Shown: one piece after another, positions 46,711-56,647 of the stretch
Numbering within the stretch: position 1 is the first letter of the stretch
Layout of the letters: the number at the start of each line of letters is the position of its first letter
Assembly (NCBI RefSeq): GCF_008386575.1
Contig: NZ_VUOA01000033.1
Span: forward strand, 62,001-126,000
Origin: Salinarimonas soli
GTDB taxonomy: Bacteria > Pseudomonadota > Alphaproteobacteria > Rhizobiales > Beijerinckiaceae
Reading direction: 5' to 3'
Length of the DNA stretch: 64,000 bases
Program-made: the position numbers and the translations under genes
The notes under the pieces: model-generated
What the model was told of the DNA's origin: nothing
The model's input: the letters and a program-made list of their open reading frames with translations, nothing else
The model's database searches: none

Positions 46711-48143
46711 AGCGGATGAGACGGACGAAGATCGTCGCGACCCTAGGCCCCGCCTCCGACACCCCGGAGATGGTGCGCCGCCTCCACGAGGCAGGGGCCG
46801 ACACCTTCCGCATCAACATGAGCCACCTGCCGCGCGAGGGCTTGCGCGACAAGGTCGCCATGCTGCGCGCGGTCGAGGACCAGGTCCGCCGCCCCATCCC
46901 CATCCTCGTCGACCTCCAGGGGCCGAAGCTGCGCGTGGGCGCCTTCCAGGACGGCGGGGCCATGCTCGCCAACGGCGACGCCTTCACCCTCGATTCGAGC
47001 GACCTACCCGGCGACGGCGCGCGGGTCCAGATGCCCCACCCCGAGATCCTCGCGGCCCTGGAGCCCGGCCACACCCTCCTCATCGACGACGGCAAGATGC
47101 GCCTTCGCGTGAAGGACGTGTCCCGGGGCAAGGCCCTGACGGAGGTCGAGGTCGGCGGGCGCATCTCCAACCGCAAGGGCGTGAGCCTGCCCGACACGCT
47201 CCTGCCCATCACCGCCATGACCGAGAAGGACCGCTCGGACCTGGAGGCCGCGCTCGACGTGGGCGTCGAGTGGATCGCGCTCTCCTTCGTGCAGCGCGCC
47301 GACGACTTGGCGGATGTGCGCAAGGTGGCCCGCGGCCGGGCGCTGGTGCTCGCCAAGATCGAGAAGCCCCAGGCCATCGTCCATATCGACGACATCATGG
47401 AGGCGTCCGACGCCATCATGGTGGCGCGCGGCGACCTTGGCGTCGAGATGCCGCTGGAGCAGGTGCCCGGCCTGCAAAAGCGCCTCACGCGTCTCGCTCG
47501 CCGCCAGGGCAAGCCCGTGATCGTCGCGACCCAGATGCTGGAGAGCATGATCACGAGCCCCGTGCCCACCCGCGCCGAGGTCTCGGACGTCGCCACCGCC
47601 GTGTTCGAGGGCGCGGATGCCGTGATGCTCTCCGCCGAGAGCGCGTCGGGCCAGTTCCCCGTCGAGTCCGTCGCCACGATGAGCCGGATCGCCGAGGAGG
47701 TGGAGCGCGACGCGCTCTACCGCACGATCCTCACGGCCCAGCGCAACGAGCCCGAGGCCACGGGCTCGGACGCCATCGCGGCGGGCGCCCACCAGATCGC
47801 CGACACGCTGGGGCTGAAAGCCATCGCGGCCTGGACCTTCTCGGGCTCCACCGCCATGCGGCTGGCCCGCGAGCGCCCCAACGCCACGGTGCTGGCGCTC
47901 ACCCCCAACCGCGAGACCGCGCGGCGCCTCGGCCTCGTCTGGGGCGTCCACCCCATCGCGACCCGCGACGCCTTCGACATCGACGACATGTCGGCCCGCG
48001 CCGCGAAGTTCGCGATCCGCGAGGGCCTCGCCAAGGTGCACGACCGGATCATCGTCGTGGCCGGCATGCCCTTCGGGACGCCCGGCGCCACCAACCTCGT
48101 GCGCATCGCCTTCGTGACCCAGGAGCACGCCGCCATGGCGTGA
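46707..48143 (+). CDS. pyk: pyruvate kinase
   Basis: This 478-residue glycolytic enzyme transfers phosphate from PEP to ADP. It begins RTKIVATLGPASDTPEMV, with the metal/PEP-binding block ARGDLGVEMPLEQVPG, the ADP pocket IVATQMLESMI and MLSAESASGQFPVE. GGAGG precedes the ATG. It is coupled to the DUF1036 gene. Confidence 0.97.
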   Translation: MKRMRRTKIVATLGPASDTPEMVRRLHEAGADTFRINMSHLPREGLRDKVAMLRAVEDQVRRPIPILVDLQGPKLRVGAFQDGGAMLANGDAFTLDSSDLPGDGARVQMPHPEILAALEPGHTLLIDDGKMRLRVKDVSRGKALTEVEVGGRISNRKGVSLPDTLLPITAMTEKDRSDLEAALDVGVEWIALSFVQRADDLADVRKVARGRALVLAKIEKPQAIVHIDDIMEASDAIMVARGDLGVEMPLEQVPGLQKRLTRLARRQGKPVIVATQMLESMITSPVPTRAEVSDVATAVFEGADAVMLSAESASGQFPVESVATMSRIAEEVERDALYRTILTAQRNEPEATGSDAIAAGAHQIADTLGLKAIAAWTFSGSTAMRLARERPNATVLALTPNRETARRLGLVWGVHPIATRDAFDIDDMSARAAKFAIREGLAKVHDRIIVVAGMPFGTPGATNLVRIAFVTQEHAAMA

Positions 48144-48235
48144 GGGCGCCTCAGCGCCGCCCCGCGTTAACCCTCCGCTAACCATGCACCCGGCAAGACT
48201 TGCCGGGCAGCTGTGCGACCGGGGGCGGGTGGAGG

Positions 48236-50353
48236 ATGAGCGATGCGGCGGGTGCCGTCCGGACGGGCGCGGGGCTGGCGGCCCTAGGCCTGGGCAACCT
48301 GGCGGGCCGCAAGGACCTGTTCCTCGCCGGCGGCGTCATGGGCATCCTCGTGGTGCTCATCTTCCCGCTGCCGGCGGTCCTGCTCGACCTGCTCCTCGCC
48401 GTCTCGATCATCCTCTCCGTGCTGATCCTGATGACGAGCCTCTTCATCGAGGAGCCGCTGGAGTTCTCGTCCTTCCCCACCGTTCTCCTCATCGCCACCA
48501 TGCTGCGGCTGGCGCTGAACCTCGCCTCGACCCGCCTCATCCTCTCCCAGGGCCATACGGGCTCCTCCGCCGCGGGCCACGTCATCGAGGCCTTCGGGGG
48601 CTTCGTGATGGGGGGCAACTTCGTCATCGGGATCATCGTGTTCGCGATCCTGGTGCTCGTGAACTTCGTGGTGATCACCAAGGGCTCGGGGCGCATCGCC
48701 GAGGTGGCGGCCCGCTTCACCCTCGACGCCATGCCCGGCAAGCAGATGGCGATCGACGCCGACCTCTCGGCGGGCCTCATCGACGACAAGGAGGCGCGCC
48801 GGCGCCGAACGGCGCTCGAGGACGAGGCCTCCTTCTTCGGCGCCATGGACGGCGCCTCCAAGTTCGTGCGCGGCGACGCCATCGCTGGCCTGCTCATCAC
48901 CTTCATCAACGTGGTCGGCGGCATCGTCATCGGCGTGGCGCAGATGGGTCTCAGCTTCTCGGAGGCCGGCCACACCTACACCCTGCTCACCGTCGGCGAC
49001 GGCCTCGTCTCGCAGATCCCCGCCCTCGTGGTCTCGACCGCCGCGGGCCTCCTCGTCTCGAAGGCTGGCGTGCGCGGGGCCGCCGACAAGGCTGTGGGGC
49101 GCCAGCTCTCGAACTACCCCAAAGCGCTCGGCATGTCGGCGGGCGTCATGGGGATTCTCGCGCTCCTGCCGGGCATCCCTTTCTTGCCCTTCATGGCGCT
49201 CGCGGGCGCCGCCGGCTGGCTCGCCTACACGGGCAAGGGGCTCGCCGGGCCCGCGGCCGCGGGGCTCGACGCGGAAGGCCGCCCCCTGGAGGCCGGCGCC
49301 GACGCCGCGCCGAAGGAGGAACCGATCGCCGACGTGCTGCGGATCGACGACCTCAAGATCGAGATCGGCTACGCCATCCTGCCCCTCGTCAACGCCGCCG
49401 ACGGCTCGGACCGGCTCACCGAGCAGATCAAGGCGCTACGCCGCCAGCTCGCCTCCGAGATGGGCTTCGTGATGCCCTCCGTGCGCATCCTCGACAACGT
49501 CCAGCTCGAGGCCAACGCCTACGTGGTCCGGGTCAAGGAGATCGAGGCCGGCACGGGCATGGTGTTCCCGGGCCAGTTCATGGCCATGGACCCCATGGGC
49601 GGACAGGTCCAGCTGCCGGGCCACCACATGCTGGAGCCCACCTTCGGCCTGCCCGCCACCTGGATCGACGCGGCCCTGCGCGACGACGCCCAGCTGCGCG
49701 GCTACACCGTCGTCGACGCCTCCACCGTGATCTCGACGCACCTCACCGAGATCATCAAGGCCCACATGCCGGAGCTCCTCTCGCATATCGAGGTGCAGAA
49801 GCTCCTGAAGGAGCTGCCCAAGGAGCACGCCGAGCTCGTCAAGGAGATCGTGCCCTCCCAGATCACCACCACGGGGATCCAGCGGGTGCTGCAGATGCTG
49901 CTCGCCGAGCGGGTCTCGATCCGCGACCTCGGCACCATCCTGGAGGGCATCGCCGAGGTGGTGGGGGTGGTGAAAAGCCCCCGCGACGTGGTGGAGCACG
50001 TGCGCGGCCGCCTCGCCCGCCAGATCTGCGCCCAGTACACGGGCCCGCACGGCCAGCTGCCGATCATCACCCTCTCGGCGGGCTGGGAGCAGGCCTTCCT
50101 GGAATCGATCGTCGGCCAGGGCGAGGACCGCCACCTCGCCATGCAGCCCTCGCGCCTCACCGAGTTCGTCCACCAGGTTCGCGATCGCTTCGAGGACGCC
50201 GCCCGCATGGGCGAGATGCCCGTCCTCGTCACCTCCGTCCAGTCCCGCCCCTTCGTCCGCTCCATCATCGAGCGCTTCCGCCGCGAGACCGCCGTCATGA
50301 GCCAGGGCGAGATCCACCCGCGCGTGCGCCTGAAGACGGTGGGGAGCGTCTAG
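48236..50353 (+). CDS. flhA: flagellar biosynthesis protein FlhA
   Basis: The 705-residue export gate protein of the flagellar type III secretion system has eight N-terminal hydrophobic segments. The family block NFVVITKGSGRIAEVAARFTLD and GKQMAIDADLSAGLID follow in the FHIPEP loop. The C-terminal cytoplasmic domain (~365-705) has SAGWEQAFLESIVGQGEDR. The ATG at 48236 follows directly after GGAGG, which is unusually tight. A TTG at 48200 could be an alternative. No other flagellar gene is in the window. Confidence 0.95.
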   Translation: MSDAAGAVRTGAGLAALGLGNLAGRKDLFLAGGVMGILVVLIFPLPAVLLDLLLAVSIILSVLILMTSLFIEEPLEFSSFPTVLLIATMLRLALNLASTRLILSQGHTGSSAAGHVIEAFGGFVMGGNFVIGIIVFAILVLVNFVVITKGSGRIAEVAARFTLDAMPGKQMAIDADLSAGLIDDKEARRRRTALEDEASFFGAMDGASKFVRGDAIAGLLITFINVVGGIVIGVAQMGLSFSEAGHTYTLLTVGDGLVSQIPALVVSTAAGLLVSKAGVRGAADKAVGRQLSNYPKALGMSAGVMGILALLPGIPFLPFMALAGAAGWLAYTGKGLAGPAAAGLDAEGRPLEAGADAAPKEEPIADVLRIDDLKIEIGYAILPLVNAADGSDRLTEQIKALRRQLASEMGFVMPSVRILDNVQLEANAYVVRVKEIEAGTGMVFPGQFMAMDPMGGQVQLPGHHMLEPTFGLPATWIDAALRDDAQLRGYTVVDASTVISTHLTEIIKAHMPELLSHIEVQKLLKELPKEHAELVKEIVPSQITTTGIQRVLQMLLAERVSIRDLGTILEGIAEVVGVVKSPRDVVEHVRGRLARQICAQYTGPHGQLPIITLSAGWEQAFLESIVGQGEDRHLAMQPSRLTEFVHQVRDRFEDAARMGEMPVLVTSVQSRPFVRSIIERFRRETAVMSQGEIHPRVRLKTVGSV

Positions 50354-50354
50354 C

Positions 50355-50510
50355 TCCCCTCCCCCTTGTGGGGAGGGGCTGGGGGTGGGGGTCGAAAAGT
50401 CGGAGCGGCGGATCGGGAGGGGCGCATGCAGGGTCGTACAGCCCTATCCTGGAATGGTCCCTCTCGCGTCCCGACCCCCACCCCTAACCCTCCCCGCAAG
50501 GGGGAGGGGG
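50355..50510. repeat. dispersed intergenic repeat family 3, copy B
   Basis: This copy of 30048-30198 lies between convergent flhA and the YbhN-like gene. It shares CCCTCCCCCTTGTGGGGAGG arms, AAAGTCGGAGC and CGTACAGCCCTATCCTGGA, with the right arm CTCCCCGCAAGGGGGAGGGG. Confidence 0.8.
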
Positions 50511-50517
50511 ATAGCCT

Positions 50518-51519
50518 TCAGCCCGGCCCCGGGGCCGGCGGCTGCGGCGCCCCCGTCCCCACATTCTCCCGCAGCGCCTTGGCGAGGCGGTTGCGCTCGA
50601 AGGAGAGGACCACGACGAGGCCGAAGGCGAGGGGGATGAGGAGGTAGAACAGGCGGAAGATGAGGAGCGCCGCCAGCACCTGCGCCTTGGGCGCGTCGGG
50701 CATGGCCGTGATGAAGATGAGCTCGAACACGCCCAGGCCCCCCGGCGCGTGCGAGATCAGGGCCGCCGAGAACGAGGCTAGGAACACGGCGAGCACCACC
50801 CAATAGCCCGGGTTTCCGGCCTCGGGCAGGGCGAAATAGATGATGCCGGCGGCTCCCAGGAGCTCCAGGGGCGCGGCGAAGAGCTGGCGAAGCGCGATGC
50901 CGGGCCGGGGATATTCGAGCCGGAAGGTGCGGATCACGAGGGGCTTGAAGCCGAGGATCGAGCCGATCGTGTAGAGCGCCACGAAGCCCAGGAGCCCGAG
51001 GCCGATGAGGCGGGCCGTGGTGGCGTTGGTGAGGAAGTCGGGCAGGAGCCCGTCGAGCCGCGCCATCACCTGCGGCTCGAGGGTGAGCACGAGCCCGCCG
51101 AGCAGGATCGTGCCCAGGCCGAAGGTGAAGGAGCAAAGCGCCACGAGCACCGCCACCTGTCCCGTGCTCAGGCCCTTCGAGGAATAGGCCCGATAGCGCA
51201 CCATCGCGCCCGAGAACACCGAGGCGCCGATATTGTGCGAGAGCGCGTAGGTGGTGAACGAGCACATGGCCACGAACACCCACGAGATGTGCCGCACGCC
51301 CAGATGCAGGAGCGCGATGCGGTCGTACCAGGCCAGCGCCGCATAGGCCACGAGGGTCGAGAGGGCGGCGAGCAGGTACTGGGTCGGGGTGATGGCCTCC
51401 AGGCTCGCCACGATGTCGCGCGCCGAGATCGCCCTCATCTCCTTGAACAGAAGCCACCCCGAGAACACCACCGCGAGCAGGCCGATCACCGGCCAGACAT
51501 ATTCAAGCTTGCTCTTCAT
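50518..51519 (-). CDS. YbhN/UPF0104-family membrane protein (lysylphosphatidylglycerol synthase TM-like)
   Basis: The 333-residue integral membrane protein has about eight hydrophobic segments. The region TYALSHNIGASVFSGAMVRYRAY and SHAPGGLGVFELIF match the flippase-like domain of MprF and YbhN. It lacks the C-terminal lysyltransferase part, so it is more likely a lipid flippase or a transport-associated membrane protein. The ATG at 51519 was chosen. It ends in a Pro-rich tail. Confidence 0.88.
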   Translation of the reverse strand: MKSKLEYVWPVIGLLAVVFSGWLLFKEMRAISARDIVASLEAITPTQYLLAALSTLVAYAALAWYDRIALLHLGVRHISWVFVAMCSFTTYALSHNIGASVFSGAMVRYRAYSSKGLSTGQVAVLVALCSFTFGLGTILLGGLVLTLEPQVMARLDGLLPDFLTNATTARLIGLGLLGFVALYTIGSILGFKPLVIRTFRLEYPRPGIALRQLFAAPLELLGAAGIIYFALPEAGNPGYWVVLAVFLASFSAALISHAPGGLGVFELIFITAMPDAPKAQVLAALLIFRLFYLLIPLAFGLVVVLSFERNRLAKALRENVGTGAPQPPAPGPG

Positions 51520-51597
51520 GGGGACGGCATCTCGGGGACGGGGCGCTTGGGCCGGAGGCTGCTCCTCTCATAGCGCGGGACGGTGCAAAAGGCGAAT

Positions 51598-52464
51598 TCA
51601 CAAGCCCCGCGCCTCCAGCCAGTCGAGAACCGCGCCGGCGGTCTCCTCGGCGTCGTCGTCGAGCATGAGGAAGTGCCCCATCCGAGGCACGATCCGCACC
51701 TGGCCGCCGTGGTAGAACGCCGTCCGCCGGGTCGAGACGGGCCAGACCAGGCGGTCGTCCGCGCCGCCGAGCACCAAGGCCGGCACGCCGATCGCGGCCG
51801 CCGGCAGGATGGGCCCCGGCAGATGCGCCTCCGCGAGCGCCCGGGCCGATTCCGGGGTCATGCGCGCCGCGTAGCGCGCCGCCCGGCGCACCGGCACGCC
51901 CTCGGAGAACAGGACCCGCAGGAGCGCGTCCGAGATCGGCGCGCGCTCGCGGGCGAGCGAGCCCATGAAGCTCTCCGACCAGATCAGCGGCTCGGTGAGC
52001 GCGAGCCTCGGCCCAACCACCGCAAGCCCTTCGGGCGGCAGGGAGCCGAGCAGCACCAGGCCGCGCAAGGGCAAGCGCCCGAGCGCGAGCTGCGCCAGGA
52101 GCCCGCCGAGGGAATGGCCGACCAGGATCGGCGGCTCGCGCAACGACGCCACGACCCGGCGCAGGTCGGCACCGAAATCCGCGAGGCTCGTGGTGTCGAG
52201 GGCCTCGTGCCCCTCGCTTCGCCCATGCCCCCTGAGGCTCACGGCCGCGACCGCGCGCCCGCGCCGCGCCAGGAACGGCATCATCCGCTCCGCCCAGATC
52301 CAGGCGCCGCCGAAGGCACCATGCACGAACAGGATCGGCGCGCCCCGCGACGGCCCGGGCGGGCCCGCGGCGACGATCTCCAGGGCCGGGCCGTCCCCGC
52401 CGCCGAGCATGCGCGTGGCGAGGGCGGGCGCCTCGTCCGGCGCGGCGCCGAACGCCACCGTCAC
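51598..52464 (-). CDS. alpha/beta hydrolase
   Basis: This is a 288-residue protein with FVHGAFGGAWIW (oxyanion loop), VGHSLGGLLAQLAL (nucleophile Ser in GHSLGG), DDRLVWP (acid) and RMGHFLML (His). The full triad is present. The substrate is unknown; the sequence is like esterase/lipase-type hydrolases. GTG at 52464 follows a GGGGAGG site. Confidence 0.88.
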   Translation of the reverse strand: MTVAFGAAPDEAPALATRMLGGGDGPALEIVAAGPPGPSRGAPILFVHGAFGGAWIWAERMMPFLARRGRAVAAVSLRGHGRSEGHEALDTTSLADFGADLRRVVASLREPPILVGHSLGGLLAQLALGRLPLRGLVLLGSLPPEGLAVVGPRLALTEPLIWSESFMGSLARERAPISDALLRVLFSEGVPVRRAARYAARMTPESARALAEAHLPGPILPAAAIGVPALVLGGADDRLVWPVSTRRTAFYHGGQVRIVPRMGHFLMLDDDAEETAGAVLDWLEARGL

Positions 52465-52572
52465 CGCCTCCCCCCGCCGGTGGATGGGACGTGTGGTTCG
52501 CGCTTGCGCATCAGGGGGGCTCCTGCTCGTCTGAGGGTCCCCTTATAAAGCCCGTTTCCCCGGTTCGATCCC

Positions 52573-53163
52573 ATGCTGAAAGACGGCTACACCGACATTG
52601 CACCCGGCAAGATCGCCGCGGTGGTGACCTATCTTGCCATGACGGCGCCGCCTGTGGATCTCGAGCGCCCCGCCCTCGACCTCGCCCCCCTGCGGGGCGA
52701 CCCTGCGCGCTACCGGGCGCTGTTTCGCCGCGTGGGCGAGCCGTGGCTCTGGTTCGGCCGCGCTGGGCTCAGCGACGACGCCCTCGCCCGGATCATCGAC
52801 GATCCCGCCGTCGAGGCCTACGCCCTGCGCCACGACGGCGCCGACGCCGGCCTCCTGGAGCTCGATTTCCGAAATCCCGGCGAGTGCGAGCTCGGCTATT
52901 TCGGCCTCGTCCCCGAGGCTACGGGCCGGGGCCTGGGCCGATCCCTCATGCGCGAAGCGATCGCCCGGGCCTTCGCCCGTCCGATCGGGCGCTTCTTTGT
53001 CCATACCTGCACCCTCGACGATCCCCGCGCCCTGCCCTTCTACATCCGCGCCGGCTTTCGTCCCTACAAGCGCGCCATCGAGGTCGCCGACGACCCGCGC
53101 CTCGCCGGAGCGCTGCCCATGGAGGCCGCGCCCCATTGCCCCGTGCTGCCACCGCAGGATTGA
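52573..53163 (+). CDS. GNAT-family N-acetyltransferase
   Basis: This 196-residue acyltransferase has the acetyl-CoA loop LVPEATGRGLGRSLMRE, preceded by ELGYFGLV and followed by HTCTLDDPRALPFYIRAGF. It is first of a run of three same-direction genes with the EamA transporter and CobW protein. The acceptor is unknown. Confidence 0.9.
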   Translation: MLKDGYTDIAPGKIAAVVTYLAMTAPPVDLERPALDLAPLRGDPARYRALFRRVGEPWLWFGRAGLSDDALARIIDDPAVEAYALRHDGADAGLLELDFRNPGECELGYFGLVPEATGRGLGRSLMREAIARAFARPIGRFFVHTCTLDDPRALPFYIRAGFRPYKRAIEVADDPRLAGALPMEAAPHCPVLPPQD

Positions 53164-53222
53164 CGGCGCGCCCCGGATCCTGTCGAACGCCCCTAAAGGT
53201 CCGCCTCACACGGTCGCGCTCC

Positions 53223-54128
53223 ATGACCTCCCTGCCCGGCCCGGGCCTTCTCCTCGCCCTCGGCGCCGCCTTCTCCTACGGCTTCAACGTGGTCTTCGCC
53301 CGCATGGCCGCGGACGACGGCATCACGGGGGTGAGCCTCGTGATCTACCGGGCCCTCGTGATGCTCGCCCTCGTCGGCGTCGCGGCCCTGCTGTGGCGGC
53401 GCTCGCTGCGCGTGCCGCGGGAGGAGTGGCGGGCGATGGGCGTCCTGGGCCTGGCGAGCCTCGGGATCGGCACGGCCTATCTCTCCTCCGTGGCGTTCGT
53501 CCCCGTCTCGGTCGCCGTGGTGATCTTCTACACCTTCCCGATCCTCATCGTGCTCGCGAGCCCCTTCGTCGAGGGACGGCGGCTCGGGGCGCCGCTGCTC
53601 GGCGTCGCGGCGCTCGCCTTCGTGGGCGTGGTCTGCGTGGTGGGCCCCGGCTTCGAGCGGCTCGATCCCCGGGGCGTGGGGCTCGCCCTCGTGGCGAGCG
53701 TGTGCACGGCGGTCCAGTTCTTCGCCGCCGCGCGGGCGACGCGGACAGGCCTCGTCGCGAAGGTGTTCTGGATCAACCTCATCGTCATCCCGACCACCCT
53801 TCTCGTCGCCCTCGCCTTCGGAGCCCTCAACCCGCCCGCCGATTTGCTGCGGGCGCCCTGGGCCGTGACCCTCACCATCGCGGGCTTCGTGATCGGCTTC
53901 TTCCTCCAGATCGCGTCCCTGGTGCGGGCCGCGCCCGTGGTGATCGGGCTCGCCTTCTGCGCCGAGCCCGTGGTGGCGACCTTGAGCTCCGCCGCGATCC
54001 TCGGCGAGCGCCTAGGCCCCCTCCAGCTCCTCGGCGGCGCCCTCGTGCTGGCCGCCATCATGGCGAACGTGATCCTCGACAACCGCCCCACAGCCCGCGG
54101 GCGAAACCCCGTGAGCGAGACCCCATGA
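53223..54128 (+). CDS. EamA/DMT-family transporter
   Basis: The 301-residue exporter has ten hydrophobic segments and two EamA repeats (GAAFSYGFNVVFARMAADDGI in the first, LCAEP-like FCAEPVVATLSSAAILGERL in the second). The stop overlaps the CobW start by 4 nt (ATGA). Its substrate is not indicated; the coupling to a metal chaperone is suggestive only. Confidence 0.9.
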   Translation: MTSLPGPGLLLALGAAFSYGFNVVFARMAADDGITGVSLVIYRALVMLALVGVAALLWRRSLRVPREEWRAMGVLGLASLGIGTAYLSSVAFVPVSVAVVIFYTFPILIVLASPFVEGRRLGAPLLGVAALAFVGVVCVVGPGFERLDPRGVGLALVASVCTAVQFFAAARATRTGLVAKVFWINLIVIPTTLLVALAFGALNPPADLLRAPWAVTLTIAGFVIGFFLQIASLVRAAPVVIGLAFCAEPVVATLSSAAILGERLGPLQLLGGALVLAAIMANVILDNRPTARGRNPVSETP

Positions 54129-55294
54129 GCAAGCCCGCCATGACCCAGCGCCCCACGCCGATCCCGCTCACCGTGCTCACGGGCTTCCTCGGCGCGGGCA
54201 AGACCACCCTGCTCAACCGCCTCCTCCAGGACGAGGCGCTGCGGGACACGGTGGTGATCATCAACGAGTTCGGCGAGATCGGCCTCGACCATCTCCTCGT
54301 CGAGACGGTGGACGAGGGCCTCGTCCTGCTCGCGGCGGGCTGCCTGTGCTGCACGGTGCGCGGCGACCTCATCGCCACCCTGGAGGACCTGCTCCGGCAG
54401 CGCGACAACGACCGGATCACCCCCTTCCGGCGCGTGCTCATCGAGACCACGGGGCTCGCCGACCCGGCCCCCATCCTGCACGCGCTCCTCTACCACCCCT
54501 ACCTGTCCCTGCGCTTCGCCGTGGAGGGCGTGGTGACGGTGGTGGACGCGGTGAACGGCGCCTCGACCCTCGACGCCCATGCCGAGGCCGTGCGCCAGGC
54601 CGCCGTCGCCGACCGCATCGTGCTCACCAAGACCGATCTCGCCGAGCCCGCCGCCACGGGGGCGCTGCTCGCGCGCCTGCACGCCCTCAACCCGGGCGCC
54701 CGCGTCCTCACCGCCGTGAACGGCGCCGTCCCGGCGGCCGAAATGATCGGCGGCGCCTTCGGCCCCGACGGCAAGATCGCCGACGTGCGCGCCTGGCTCA
54801 CGGCGGAAGCGGTGGAGGAGGCGGAGCGCCAGGCCCATGCTCATGCTCATGCCCATCAGCACGGCCATGGCCACTATCACCACGGGCACGGCCATCACCA
54901 CGACGTGAACCGCCACGACGCCAGCATCCGGGCCTTCGCGCTGACCACGGACAAGCCCGTGCCGCAGGCGAGCCTCGACATGTTCCTCGACCTCCTGCGC
55001 TCTGCGCACGGGCCGAAGCTCCTGCGGCTGAAGGGGATCGTGGGCCTCGCCGAGGATCCCGACCGCCCCGTGGTGATCCATGGCGTCCAGCACGTGATCC
55101 ACGTGCCCGCGATCCTGCCCGCCTGGCCCGACGCGGACCGGCGCTCGCGCCTCGTCTTCATCGTGAGCGATCTCGACAAGCACTTCGTCGAGCGCCTGTG
55201 GCGCGCCTTCCTCGGCGAGCCCGGGATCGACCAGCCCGACGCCGCCGCCCTGAGCGACAACCCGCTCGCGATCCCCGGCGGCCGCAGCGCGTAA
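54125..55294 (+). CDS. CobW/COG0523-family metal chaperone GTPase
   Basis: This 389-residue GTPase has P-loop GFLGAGKTT, the metal site GCLCC (Cys73, Cys75, Cys76) and the NKxD-like TKTD. A His-rich loop at ~238-264 has many His residues (HAHAHAHQHGHGHYHHGHG), as in zinc or cobalt COG0523 proteins. The C-terminal CobW_C domain follows. It is translationally coupled to the upstream EamA gene. The partner enzyme is unknown; zinc is the most likely metal. Confidence 0.92.
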   Translation: MSKPAMTQRPTPIPLTVLTGFLGAGKTTLLNRLLQDEALRDTVVIINEFGEIGLDHLLVETVDEGLVLLAAGCLCCTVRGDLIATLEDLLRQRDNDRITPFRRVLIETTGLADPAPILHALLYHPYLSLRFAVEGVVTVVDAVNGASTLDAHAEAVRQAAVADRIVLTKTDLAEPAATGALLARLHALNPGARVLTAVNGAVPAAEMIGGAFGPDGKIADVRAWLTAEAVEEAERQAHAHAHAHQHGHGHYHHGHGHHHDVNRHDASIRAFALTTDKPVPQASLDMFLDLLRSAHGPKLLRLKGIVGLAEDPDRPVVIHGVQHVIHVPAILPAWPDADRRSRLVFIVSDLDKHFVERLWRAFLGEPGIDQPDAAALSDNPLAIPGGRSA

Positions 55295-55412
55295 GAAGAG
55301 AGTTAATTTCGCCTCAAAAGGTATGGTTCTTGAAAGGTGAAGGGCTGTCGGCGTTCCGCCGGTGCGGATCGTCCCGAAACGGGACGGTTGCGGATCGAAA
55401 GAGGGTGCAGCC

Positions 55413-56531
55413 ATGGACATCGGTCTCGTATCAACCCGTCCCGGGATCGCGCCGGCGCCATCCCGGGCGCTCGCCGTCGAGATCACGACCGGGGCCGCCC
55501 TGCGGGGGCAGGAGGCAGCTTGGCGGTCGCTCGCCGCCCGCGCCGCCGAGCCGACGCCCTTCGACGACCCCGAGACGATGCTCGGCGCCCTCCAGCACCT
55601 GGCGAACGGCCGCGACGTCCCCGTCGTGGTGGCGCGCCGGGGCCTCGAGCTCCAGGCCGTGATCCCCGTCCTGCCCGCGCGCCATGCGCTCGGCGGCGAG
55701 GCGCGCCTGTGGCGCCCCGACCTCCTCCCGCCCCTGCCGCCGCTGGTGACCCGCGAGCGGACGGCGGAGGTGATCGAGGCCGTCCTCGACACGCTCGGCG
55801 CCGGGGGCCGCCGCTTCGCCCGCCTGAGCCTCGCCGGGCTCGACGCCGACGGCCCCCTCGCCGCCGCCCTCGTCGCCACCGCGAGCGGCACCGGTCGCGG
55901 CCTCGTGCGCGAGGAGGGGCGCGGCATCCCCGTCCTGCCCCACGACGCGGCCGCCCTGCCGGCGCGCGACGCCCGCCGCGCGACCCTCGAGGAGCGGCTT
56001 GGCCCCCTCGGGCCGCTGCGCGTCGAGCGCGGCCGCACGCCCCGCCAGGTGCGCGACGGGATCGAGATCCTGCTCACCCTCGATGCCGGCACCGCCTCGC
56101 GCCGGCGGCCGGCGCTGATCGCCGATCCCGGCCGCTCGGCCTTCCTGCGCACCGCCACCCGGCGCCTCGCCGCCGCCAAGGCCTGCCGGGCCGACATCCT
56201 GTGGGCCGGCGACCGCCCGATAGCCGCCGCCCTCGTCGCCCTGCGGCCCGGGACGGCGTGGCTCTGCCGCCTCGCCGTCGATCCGGCGGCGGGGGGCGAC
56301 GACGCGGCCGAGTGGCTTGCCCTCGACATCGCCCGCGGCTTCGGCCGCCTGCGCCTCGACCTCCTCGACATGCGCCCTGACGCCCAGACCATGCCCGGCG
56401 CCGCCCGCCGCCCCACCCTCGACCTCGTCGTCGAGACCCGCCCCGGGGGCCTGGCTCCCACGGGCTTCGGCGCCCTCGTCGGGCGGCGGCTGCGGGGCAT
56501 GGGACGCGGGCAGAGCCTGGGACGCGCCTGA
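55413..56531 (+). CDS. GNAT_6/CelD-like acetyltransferase domain protein
   Basis: The 372-residue protein looks like the BioF2/CelD-type acetyltransferases of polysaccharide loci. An early block (AWRSLAARAAEPTPFDDPETM) and a late one (ADILWAGDRPIAAALVALRPG, then AWLCRLAVDPAAGGDDAAEW) fit the split GNAT fold. GAGGGTG precedes the ATG. No polysaccharide gene is adjacent. The call is tentative. Confidence 0.65.
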   Translation: MDIGLVSTRPGIAPAPSRALAVEITTGAALRGQEAAWRSLAARAAEPTPFDDPETMLGALQHLANGRDVPVVVARRGLELQAVIPVLPARHALGGEARLWRPDLLPPLPPLVTRERTAEVIEAVLDTLGAGGRRFARLSLAGLDADGPLAAALVATASGTGRGLVREEGRGIPVLPHDAAALPARDARRATLEERLGPLGPLRVERGRTPRQVRDGIEILLTLDAGTASRRRPALIADPGRSAFLRTATRRLAAAKACRADILWAGDRPIAAALVALRPGTAWLCRLAVDPAAGGDDAAEWLALDIARGFGRLRLDLLDMRPDAQTMPGAARRPTLDLVVETRPGGLAPTGFGALVGRRLRGMGRGQSLGRA

Positions 56532-56647
56532 GGGGGCGGATCGGCGCCGTGTCCGCATGCGACGTCCCAACCCGCCCCGGCGGGGTTGGACCGGGCGCGG
56601 GCGGGCCATAGATCCCCGACAGAAACGCATCACGGGATCCGTGCCCC

